Origin: Lentzea tibetensis | GTDB lineage: Bacteria > Actinomycetota > Actinomycetes > Mycobacteriales > Pseudonocardiaceae | DNA: 64,000 nucleotides | Assembly: GCF_007845675.1 (NCBI RefSeq) | Contig: NZ_VOBR01000012.1 | Coordinates: 62,001-126,000, forward strand | Direction of reading: 5' to 3' | Shown here: positions 39,683-45,977 of the stretch, piece after piece | Position numbering within the stretch: position 1 is the first letter of the stretch | Layout of the letters: each line of letters begins with the position of its first letter | Position numbers and translations under genes: made by a program | Notes under the pieces: model-generated | Seen by the model: only the letters and a program-made list of their open reading frames with translations | What the model was told of the DNA's origin: nothing | Databases searched by the model: none

Positions 39683-39721
39683 ACTTAGCCCTTGCGCTAA
39701 GTATCGCGTCGTCGGATACTT
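39683..39721 (+). promoter_or_regulatory. Two overlapping inverted repeats, probable ArsR operator
   Basis: ACTTAGC-6-GCTAAGT (39683-39702) overlaps AAGTATC-9-GATACTT (39699-39721); all arms are perfect 7-mers. The site ends 6 bases before the GTG of the ArsR-type gene, the usual place for autorepression. Confidence 0.65.
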
Positions 39722-39727
39722 AGCCTC

Positions 39728-40063
39728 GTGGCACAGTATCTGGAGCTCGACGGGGTCTTCCTCGCTCTCGCGGACCCGACCAGGCGGGCGGTGATCCACC
39801 GGCTCGGACGCGGGCCGGCGAGCGTCGGCGAACTGGCGGGCGAGGCCACCATGACGCTCCCCTCGTTCATGAAGCACGTGCGGATGCTCGAGTCGACCGG
39901 CCTGATCCACACCGCGAAGTCCGGCCGGGTGCGCACCTGCGAGCTCAACCGGGAGCGGTTCGCGGTCGTCGAGAACTGGCTGGCGCAGCAGCGACGTCTC
40001 TGGGAAGAGCGCACCGACCGACTCGAGCGATTCGTCATCGCATCCACGGAGGACCCGACATGA
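39728..40063 (+). CDS. ArsR-family transcriptional regulator
   Basis: A 111-residue protein starting at GTG 39728. FLALADPTRRAVIHRLGRGPASVGELAGEATMTLPSFMKHVRMLESTGLI is the ArsR winged-helix core, of the subgroup that is paired with AHSA1-domain genes. No metal-binding Cys motif is present. There is no clear ribosome site, so translation may be leaderless. It overlaps the AHSA1 gene by ATGA and probably represses its own operon. Confidence 0.87.
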   Translation: MAQYLELDGVFLALADPTRRAVIHRLGRGPASVGELAGEATMTLPSFMKHVRMLESTGLIHTAKSGRVRTCELNRERFAVVENWLAQQRRLWEERTDRLERFVIASTEDPT

Positions 40064-40530
40064 ACCCCGATCTCGACCTCGGCATCGACCGCGTCATTCG
40101 CGCGCCCCGCAAGGTCGTGTGGAACGCGTGGACCGATCCGGCCGGCCTGGCGCAGTGGTGGATCCCCGCCCCGGCCGTGTGCCGGGTCGACCGCCTGGAA
40201 GTCCGCCCCGGTGGCGCGTTCATCACCAGGATGAGCGAAGACGGCGTCACGTTCGCCCCGCACTCCGACATGTGCTTCCTCGTGGTGGACGAGTTCGAGC
40301 GCATCGTGTTCACCAACGCCGTGGACAGCGGATGGCGGCCCGCGACCCCCGACCCGATCTCGATGACGGCCGAGATCACCCTGCACGACCACCCGGACGG
40401 CACCGACTACCGGATCGTCGTGCGCCACGGCGATCCGGCCGCCAGGGACCGCCACGCCGCGCTGGGCTTCGCCGACGGCTGGGGCACCGTCGCCGACCAG
40501 CTCATCCGGTTCGTGGAAGCCGCCCGATGA
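40060..40530 (+). CDS. AHSA1/SRPBCC-domain protein
   Basis: A 156-residue START-like domain protein: VIRAPRKVVWNAWTDPAGLAQWWIP at residues 11-35, a central FTNAVDSGW, and a C-terminal GWGTVADQLIRFVEA helix. It is the usual partner of this ArsR subgroup. It binds hydrophobic ligands in a deep pocket, and a role in stress response is typical. It overlaps the next gene by ATGA. Confidence 0.87.
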   Translation: MNPDLDLGIDRVIRAPRKVVWNAWTDPAGLAQWWIPAPAVCRVDRLEVRPGGAFITRMSEDGVTFAPHSDMCFLVVDEFERIVFTNAVDSGWRPATPDPISMTAEITLHDHPDGTDYRIVVRHGDPAARDRHAALGFADGWGTVADQLIRFVEAAR

Positions 40531-41153
40531 AGATCACGCTGACGCAGTTCGTCACCCTCGACGGCGTGAGCCAGGGCCCCGGCTCGAGCACCGAGGACAC
40601 GAGCGACGGTTTCACCAGCGGCGGCTGGCTCGTCCCGCACATCGACGAACTGTTCGTCCAGCGCGCGTCCGAGTGGCTCGACCTCGCCGACGGCCTGCTG
40701 CTCGGACGCCGGACCTACGAGGCGTTCGCGCGCGACTGGCCGCGGATCACCGACCCCGACGACCCGTTCACCGAGCGGATGAACGCCCTGCCGAAGTACG
40801 TCGTGTCGAACACGCTCACGACCGCGAGCTGGCAGCCGGCCACCGTGCTGCACGGCGATCCGGTGCAGACCGTCGGTGCGCTCAAGGAACGTCCGGGCCG
40901 GGAGCTCCAGATCCACGGCAGCGCCCGGCTCGGCGCCGCACTGCTGTCCACGGGCCTCGTCGACACCCTCCGCCTCGTAGTCGCGCCCGTCGTGATCGGG
41001 TCGGGGCGGCGCCTGCTCACGCACCCCGTTTCAGCGACCGGTCTGCGGCTCGTCCGGCACGAGGCCGCGAAACAGGGGCTGCTGCTGCTCGAGTACGAGA
41101 CCGCGGGGGCCGCCCGCACCGGCGACTACGAAGGCGTCACCGACCTGCGGTAG
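40527..41153 (+). CDS. DHFR/RibD C-terminal domain protein
   Basis: A 208-residue reductase-like protein: MKITLTQFVTLDGVSQGPGS, GLLLGRRTYEAFARDWP near 63-79, KYVVSNTL, ELQIHGSARLGAALLSTGLVDTLRLVVAPVVIGSGRRL near 135-170. These are the RibD_C/YyaP-type NADPH-binding blocks. It is the third gene of the ArsR operon; the physiological substrate is unknown. Confidence 0.85.
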   Translation: MKITLTQFVTLDGVSQGPGSSTEDTSDGFTSGGWLVPHIDELFVQRASEWLDLADGLLLGRRTYEAFARDWPRITDPDDPFTERMNALPKYVVSNTLTTASWQPATVLHGDPVQTVGALKERPGRELQIHGSARLGAALLSTGLVDTLRLVVAPVVIGSGRRLLTHPVSATGLRLVRHEAAKQGLLLLEYETAGAARTGDYEGVTDLR

Positions 41154-41397
41154 CCGCGGACCCGTCAGAGGTGCCGGTGTGCCGCGACGACGCCCGGTGC
41201 ACGAGCTGCCGCGGCACCGTGGTGTCGAATTGCAGACTGTTTTCGACCGACAACGTGTCAGACCGAAGCCGGATTCAGTCGAAGGCGGTCCGGCGTGCTA
41301 CGCGGATCGCCCGAGCCGGCGCGAGGGTTGAGGTTTCCCCGTGTGGGCACCCGAGAGGTGGGCATCAAGCCCGCGACTCAGGTCGAGGAAGGACCAC

Positions 41398-41574
41398 ATG
41401 GGCACCGACGACAAGTTCGACGCCAAGGCCGACGAGCTCAAGGGCAAGGTCAAGGAAGGCGTCGGCGAGGCAACCGACGACAAGGGCCTGGAGGCCGAGG
41501 GCAGGACCGACCAGGCCAAGGGCCACCTCAAGGAGTCGGTCGAGAAGGTCAAGGACGCTTTCAAGAAGGACTGA
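41398..41574 (+). CDS. csbD: CsbD-family stress protein
   Basis: A 58-residue, highly charged protein starting at ATG 41398 behind AGGAAGGA. KADELKGKVKEGVGEATDDKGLEAEGRTDQAKG is the complete CsbD signature. These small proteins accumulate under general stress, often controlled by alternative sigma factors. The 244 bases upstream contain no gene. Confidence 0.92.
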   Translation: MGTDDKFDAKADELKGKVKEGVGEATDDKGLEAEGRTDQAKGHLKESVEKVKDAFKKD

Positions 41575-41591
41575 CTCAGCCGTCTCCGCGT

Positions 41592-41622
41592 GCGGGCGTG
41601 CACCCAAGTGGTGCGCGCCCGC
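41592..41622 (+). terminator. Hairpin terminator after csbD
   Basis: GCGGGCGTGCACC (41592-41604) pairs with GGTGCGCGCCCGC (41610-41622), a 13-bp stem with one G-U/mismatch and a five-base loop, 17 bases after the csbD stop. Confidence 0.6.
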
Positions 41623-41841
41623 GCGCGTGTCGGCACGAGTTCGTTTCCGCGTCCAAATGAGATGGCTGGCTAACATTTTCGATTGCCGCCCAATGGTGGC
41701 CCGAGAGACGCCCTTCAGCCCTCAACGGGCGACGCGGCCGGTCTAACGGCCAACTTTTCCAACGGAGCGCGATGACCATGTCGCGTCTTATCTGGTGATC
41801 ATTCCAGTAACGTCGCGCCCCGCATAACTAAAGTCACGAAA

Positions 41842-42144
41842 ATGAGCGTCGACTCGAACGATTCGTCGTCATCTGGAAAACCTGTCAAGTTGACGGCGGT
41901 AATCGCCATTCGAACTGCGACGGAGCAGTTCGGTTCCCTGACCGGCAGGGCGCCCGAAGCTGTCACGGGAGTGCGCGCGCTGCCGGAAGGTGGCTGGTCG
42001 GTGCTGGTCGACGTGCTGGAACTGGAACGCGTACCGGCCACCACCAGCATCATGGCCACCTATCGCGTCGACGTCGACGCGACCGGGGAATTGTTCGCAT
42101 GCGAACGACTCAGGCGCTACACACGTGGGACGACCGACATGTGA
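41842..42144 (+). CDS. gvpO: Gas vesicle protein GvpO
   Basis: A 100-residue protein. After a Ser-rich start, AIRTATEQFGSLTGRAPEAVTGVRALPEGGWSVLVDVLELERVP and ATYRVDVDATGELFACERLRRYTRG match GvpO along its whole length. GvpO is needed for gas vesicle formation in haloarchaea and is usual in actinobacterial gvp operons. It is the first gene of the operon here. Confidence 0.9.
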   Translation: MSVDSNDSSSSGKPVKLTAVIAIRTATEQFGSLTGRAPEAVTGVRALPEGGWSVLVDVLELERVPATTSIMATYRVDVDATGELFACERLRRYTRGTTDM

Positions 42145-42164
42145 TGACAGGACGGTTGTAAGAG

Positions 42165-42470
42165 GTGGACAACAGACCCAGTTCGCTCGCCGACACACTG
42201 GAACGCGTTCTCGACAAAGGCGTGGTGATAGTCGGCGACATCACCGTCAGCGTCGTGGACATCGAACTGCTCACATTGCGGGTGCGTTTGTTCATCGCAT
42301 CCGCCCAGACCGCCCGCGAAATGGGGATGGACTGGTGGACGAACGACCCGTTCTTCACACCGAAAGCGGTGAACCGGGCGACCGAGGTGAACGAGTTGGA
42401 ACAGCAGAACACCGAACTGCGCGACCGCGTCGCCGCGCTGGAGCGGACGTTGGAGGAGAAGCGACCATGA
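42165..42470 (+). CDS. gvpJ: Gas vesicle protein GvpJ (GvpA family)
   Basis: A 101-residue protein from GTG 42165 with AAGAGG upstream. The GvpA-type core LADTLERVLDKGVVIVGDITVSVVDIELLTLRVRLFIASAQTA is followed by the GvpJ-type GMDWWTNDPFF and a heptad-like charged coil to the C-terminus. GvpJ is a minor shell/tip component. It overlaps the next gene by ATGA. Confidence 0.87.
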   Translation: MDNRPSSLADTLERVLDKGVVIVGDITVSVVDIELLTLRVRLFIASAQTAREMGMDWWTNDPFFTPKAVNRATEVNELEQQNTELRDRVAALERTLEEKRP

Positions 42471-43153
42471 GCTGCGGCTTGTACGCCTACGCGATCACCA
42501 GGGACCGCCTGGCCGACCTCGCCGGGCCCTGGCTGATCAGCTATCAGGGGCTGGCGCTCGTCGTGGCCGAGGTCGACCTCGACCGGTTCACCGGGATCGA
42601 GGCCGACGAGCCCGCCGAGGACGGCCCGCTCGCCGTGCTGGTCCGCGAGCACGACGCCGTGGTGCGCGCGGTGTTCCAGCACGAACCGGTGCTGCCACTG
42701 CGGTTCGGCACCGTCCTCGACGGCGCCGACGCCGCGCTGCGCCTGCTCCGCGCTCGCCACGAGGAGGCACTGGCCTGGCTGGACCGGGTGGAGGGACGGC
42801 GCGAGTGGGGCGTCCGGGTGCGCGCCGCCGCCGAGCCCGAACCCGTTGACCTGGACAGCGTGTCCGGGACCGGCTACCTGGCGCTGCGCCGTCAACGGCT
42901 GACCGCGGCCGAGGACGCCCGGCGCAGCGCCGAGGCGGTGCATCAGGCGCTGACCAGACGTGCCGCCGACAGCACGTGCCGCGACCACGCGAGCGACCTG
43001 CTCCTCGAAGCGGCGTACCTGGTCGACACGGAGAACGAGGACGACTTCCACGCCGAGATCGGCCGGCTGGCAGGCGAACTGGGCCAGCCGGTGGAGATCA
43101 CCGGGCCGTGGCCGCCGTACTCGTTCACGAACGTGGAGTTCGCCGATGCCTGA
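42467..43153 (+). CDS. gvpL: Gas vesicle protein GvpL/GvpF family
   Basis: A 228-residue protein. YAYAITRDRL at the start, [26 protein letters not shown] near 64-90 and a C-terminal EITGPWPPYSFTNVEF are the GvpF/L signatures. These proteins are accessory assembly factors. A second family member closes the operon; which is L and which is F cannot be fixed by sequence alone. Confidence 0.87.
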   Translation: MSCGLYAYAITRDRLADLAGPWLISYQGLALVVAEVDLDRFTGIEADEPAEDGPLAVLVREHDAVVRAVFQHEPVLPLRFGTVLDGADAALRLLRARHEEALAWLDRVEGRREWGVRVRAAAEPEPVDLDSVSGTGYLALRRQRLTAAEDARRSAEAVHQALTRRAADSTCRDHASDLLLEAAYLVDTENEDDFHAEIGRLAGELGQPVEITGPWPPYSFTNVEFADA

Positions 43154-43304
43154 GCACAGCGCCGCGAGCCTGGTCGACCTGCTCGACCGGGTGGTGCACC
43201 GGGGTGCGGTCGTGCGCGGCGACGTGGTCATCGCGCTTGCGGGCGTCGAGCTGATCCGGCTCGACCTGCGGCTGTTGCTCATCGGCATCGGCAGCTCCCG
43301 GTGA
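43146..43304 (+). CDS. gvpS: Gas vesicle protein GvpS/GvpM-like (GvpA family)
   Basis: A 52-residue protein: [41 protein letters not shown] is a short GvpA-fold core as in GvpS/GvpM. It overlaps gvpL by 8 bases and gvpK by 4, which fixes both ends. Confidence 0.85.
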   Translation: MPEHSAASLVDLLDRVVHRGAVVRGDVVIALAGVELIRLDLRLLLIGIGSSR

Positions 43305-43570
43305 GCAACGAGGAAGTGGGCCGGGGACTCGGCCGGATCGTCGTCGCAGTGCTGGAGATCGTGTGCGAACTGCTGGAGCGCCAAGCGTTGCGCCGGGTGG
43401 ACGCCGGCACGTTGACCACCGAGCAGGTGGAGAACCTCGGCCTGGCACTGATCTCGCTGCAACGCCAGTTCGCCGCACTGCGGGAAGCACTGGGAAAGCC
43501 GGATTCCTCCGGTGTCCGGCTGCCCGTGGACGTCGCACGACTGCTGGACCAAGAGAGGACATCATCGTGA
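43301..43570 (+). CDS. gvpK: Gas vesicle protein GvpK
   Basis: An 89-residue protein from GTG 43301. [49 protein letters not shown] is the GvpK core. It is an essential accessory protein of gas vesicle assembly. It overlaps both neighbours by four bases. Confidence 0.92.
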   Translation: MSNEEVGRGLGRIVVAVLEIVCELLERQALRRVDAGTLTTEQVENLGLALISLQRQFAALREALGKPDSSGVRLPVDVARLLDQERTSS

Positions 43571-43884
43571 CCGCTCCCGCCATCCCGAACTCAGGCGGCG
43601 GCCTCGCCGACGTGTTGAACATCCTGCTGGACAAGGGACTCGTGATCGACGCGTCGGTGCGCGTCTCGCTGATCGGCATCGAGATCCTGGCCATCGAGAT
43701 CAAGATCGTGATCGCCAGCGTCGACACCTACATCCGTTACTTGGAGGCGATGCAACGGCTCGACGCGGCCCGCCGGGGCGTGCTGGCGGCAGTACCCGCC
43801 GCGCAGGGCATCGGCGGCACCCAGGGCCTGCTGGGCGCGGCGATCCCGGCCGTGGTCACCCAACCCCCGCGACTGCAGCCGTGA
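43567..43884 (+). CDS. gvpA: Gas vesicle structural protein GvpA
   Basis: A 105-residue protein from GTG 43567. [50 protein letters not shown] is the canonical GvpA rib-forming segment (residues 13-62). The ~40-residue Ala/Gly/Pro tail is longer than in classical GvpA. It lies late in the operon, after gvpK, rather than near the start. Confidence 0.92.
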   Translation: MTAPAIPNSGGGLADVLNILLDKGLVIDASVRVSLIGIEILAIEIKIVIASVDTYIRYLEAMQRLDAARRGVLAAVPAAQGIGGTQGLLGAAIPAVVTQPPRLQP

Positions 43885-44591
43885 GCCTGCACCTGCACGG
43901 CGTCGTGCGGGCCCGCCACCGGCTGCCGGACGGCTCACCACTGCGGCTGGCCGAGCTGGAGGACCTCGCCGTGGTGGTCAGCGACCGGCGGGCGGACCGC
44001 GCGCTGACCGAGGAGGAAGCCACCGCACACCTGGCCTGGTTGTGCGCGCTGGTGCCGAACGGCCCGGTGCTGCCGCTGCGTTTCGGCACCACCGCGGTGG
44101 ACACCGACGCCGCCCGCGCCGCGGTGCTCGCGCTGAGCGTGCCGGTGCTGCGGGGCCACCTGAACCGGCTCGACGGCCTGGCCGAGATGCACGTGCGCGT
44201 CGCGTTCGACGAAGACGCCGCATTGCGCGCGGTGTACGACGAACGCGAGTTCTCGAGGGGTGGTGGTACGGACCTGACCGGCACCATCCGGCAGGGCGAG
44301 GTGATCGCGCGGAAGATCGTGGCCTGGCGCCGCGGCCAGGCCGACGGCCTGCTCGCTCCCGCGTCGGCGATGGCCCGCGAGGTCGCACTGCTCGACGCGG
44401 CCGAGCACACCGAGGAACACCGCGCACTGCTGGTGTCACTCGGCGAAGTCGAGGCCGTGCGCGCCGCGGTCGCCGCGATCGACGGGGTCACGGCGACCTG
44501 CACCGGCCCGTTGCCCGCGTTCAACTTCCTCGGCGCGCCACCGGAACGCACCCGGTTCGAGCTCCAGCCCACGTCTCGTTGGGGCTGGTAG
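43881..44591 (+). CDS. gvpF: Gas vesicle protein GvpF/GvpL family
   Basis: A 236-residue protein from GTG 43881 (GTGA overlap). [25 protein letters not shown] near 50-75 and GPLPAFNFL near the C-terminus match GvpF/L. GvpF contacts GvpA during nucleation in other systems. It is the last gene of the operon, followed by a strong hairpin. Confidence 0.85.
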   Translation: MSLHLHGVVRARHRLPDGSPLRLAELEDLAVVVSDRRADRALTEEEATAHLAWLCALVPNGPVLPLRFGTTAVDTDAARAAVLALSVPVLRGHLNRLDGLAEMHVRVAFDEDAALRAVYDEREFSRGGGTDLTGTIRQGEVIARKIVAWRRGQADGLLAPASAMAREVALLDAAEHTEEHRALLVSLGEVEAVRAAVAAIDGVTATCTGPLPAFNFLGAPPERTRFELQPTSRWGW

Positions 44592-44636
44592 GTCCGGGTC
44601 GATCCAGGTTGCCACGACCCCGGCGCACTTCGGACG

Positions 44637-44683
44637 CGATCAGCCGGCCTGCCCGGCCGTGCACCGGGCAGGCCGGCTGATCG
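44637..44683. terminator. 20-bp perfect hairpin between convergent operons
   Basis: Bases 44637-44656 pair perfectly with 44664-44683 around a seven-base loop. It lies 45 bases after gvpF and 18 bases after the last minus-strand peptide gene, so it can terminate both operons. Confidence 0.85.
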
Positions 44684-44701
44684 ACTCACCGGATCAGGAC
44701 C

Positions 44702-44824
44702 TCACTCGTACGGCAGGATGTGGACGTCGTCCTGCCTGCCGATCTTCGCGGCGCCGCCGGCCACCTCCTCCAGGTCGGCCTCGGCGATGTCGACGACCTC
44801 GGGATTGACGGGGTTCTCGGGCAT
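44702..44824 (-). CDS. 40-residue Gly-Gly-leader peptide
   Basis: ATG 44824 is preceded on the minus strand by GGAGAAGGACC. It begins MPENPVNPEV; DLEEVAGG (residues 17-24) is a classic double-glycine leader end, followed by a 16-residue core AAKIGRQDDVHILPYE with no Cys, Ser or Thr. It is the last gene of the NHLP transporter operon. The C39 peptidase-ABC encoded upstream would be expected to cut after Gly24 and export the core. Confidence 0.72.
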   Translation of the reverse strand: MPENPVNPEVVDIAEADLEEVAGGAAKIGRQDDVHILPYE

Positions 44825-44856
44825 GGTCCTTCTCCATTCGTGGTTGATTTCGGGAC

Positions 44857-44964
44857 TCACAGGTACGGGGGGTACGAGCTCTGACCGCCGTCACCACCGG
44901 CGATCTCGTCCAGCTCCTCCTCGTCGATCTCCAGCAGGTCAGCCGGCTCGGTGTTCTCGGGCAT
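44857..44964 (-). CDS. 35-residue Gly-Gly-leader peptide
   Basis: ATG 44964 has AGAACGGAGAACGACC upstream. It begins MPENTEPADLLE; ELDEIAGG (17-24) ends the leader, leaving DGGQSSYPPYL as an 11-residue core with two Ser and no Cys. It shares the MPEN start and acidic leader with its downstream neighbour, so the two are paralogous precursors. Confidence 0.72.
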   Translation of the reverse strand: MPENTEPADLLEIDEEELDEIAGGDGGQSSYPPYL

Positions 44965-44979
44965 GGTCGTTCTCCGTTC

Positions 44980-45966
44980 TCATCGCGGGGAGATGCTGAT
45001 CGGCGCATCGGCGAAGGCGAGCACCTTCACCTGAGCCCCGGACGCCTTGGTGGGGATGTGGGTCAGGAACGCGTGCAGGCGGGTGATGGCGAAGGCCTTC
45101 GCACCGGTCTTGCCCGCGAGGGCGGCCTCGTTGGTCCCCGGCTCGAAGGTGACCAGCCCGCCCGGTGCCGACGCCTTGATCACGTCGACCACCGTGCTCG
45201 CCGTGAAGACCAGGACTCCCCCGTCCTCTGTGCGCAGCGCGTACCGGGGGAGCTCCGTGGCGCTCACCGTGCGCGTCAGCTCACGTCCCTTGGTACGCAA
45301 CACGTTCCGGCCGACCTTGAACCCGTTCGCGAGCTGGTCGTCTAGTGCCGTGCTCTTGGCGAAGTCGTCCTTGCCCGTCAGGTCCTTCGCGTAGTGGTCG
45401 AAGATGGCCTGGCCGAGGTTCTCCGGCCGGACGAGCAGATCGGCGACGTCGGTGACCGCGGTCGCCGCGGACGCGCCGTTCAACGCGGGCGCGGGTGCGT
45501 CTTCCATCGGTGCGAGCGAGTAGGCGACCAGCCAGGGTGCACCCGGTTGCTGCTGCGTGAACACCGAGTAGGTGGGGCGCGGGCTCGGCACACCACCCTG
45601 GACGCGGTTGGCCGTGGCCACGAACCAGCGCGGGTGTCCCGTGCCCGACGGCACGATGAACCGGGGGTCGTTGCTGGTGATCAGCGGAATGCTCCGCGCC
45701 TGCTGCTTCGTGATGCGCAACCACGCCTCGCTGGTGGTGCGCAGCGGCGGTGCCTCGATCCGGGCGAGCGCCTCCGCGTTCAGCGTCGCGTTGACCTCGT
45801 TGTTGGCCCGGTCGTAGCCGGCGACCACCTCCGCCGCCTCCGCCGCGGAGAGCACCGCGGGCTGCCCCACGGCCGCGGCGGGTTTCTCGGTGCCGCATCC
45901 CGCGAGTGCGGCTGTTCCCATCAACGCCGCGCCGGCCAGTGCCAGAGCGGGAACCAGTCTGCTCAT
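44980..45966 (-). CDS. Lipoprotein of the NHLP peptide operon
   Basis: A 328-residue protein from ATG 45966 (GGAG five bases upstream; a GTG at 45981 would add five residues). The signal peptide ends in the lipobox ALAGC (Cys24). The mature part has no recognised domain; SPRPTYSVFTQQQPGAPWLVAYSLAP near 125-150 looks like part of an alpha+beta fold. Its position between the exporters and two peptide genes suggests an extracellular role, such as immunity or product capture. Confidence 0.75.
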   Translation of the reverse strand: MSRLVPALALAGAALMGTAALAGCGTEKPAAAVGQPAVLSAAEAAEVVAGYDRANNEVNATLNAEALARIEAPPLRTTSEAWLRITKQQARSIPLITSNDPRFIVPSGTGHPRWFVATANRVQGGVPSPRPTYSVFTQQQPGAPWLVAYSLAPMEDAPAPALNGASAATAVTDVADLLVRPENLGQAIFDHYAKDLTGKDDFAKSTALDDQLANGFKVGRNVLRTKGRELTRTVSATELPRYALRTEDGGVLVFTASTVVDVIKASAPGGLVTFEPGTNEAALAGKTGAKAFAITRLHAFLTHIPTKASGAQVKVLAFADAPISISPR

Positions 45967-45977
45967 CGTTGCTCCGA

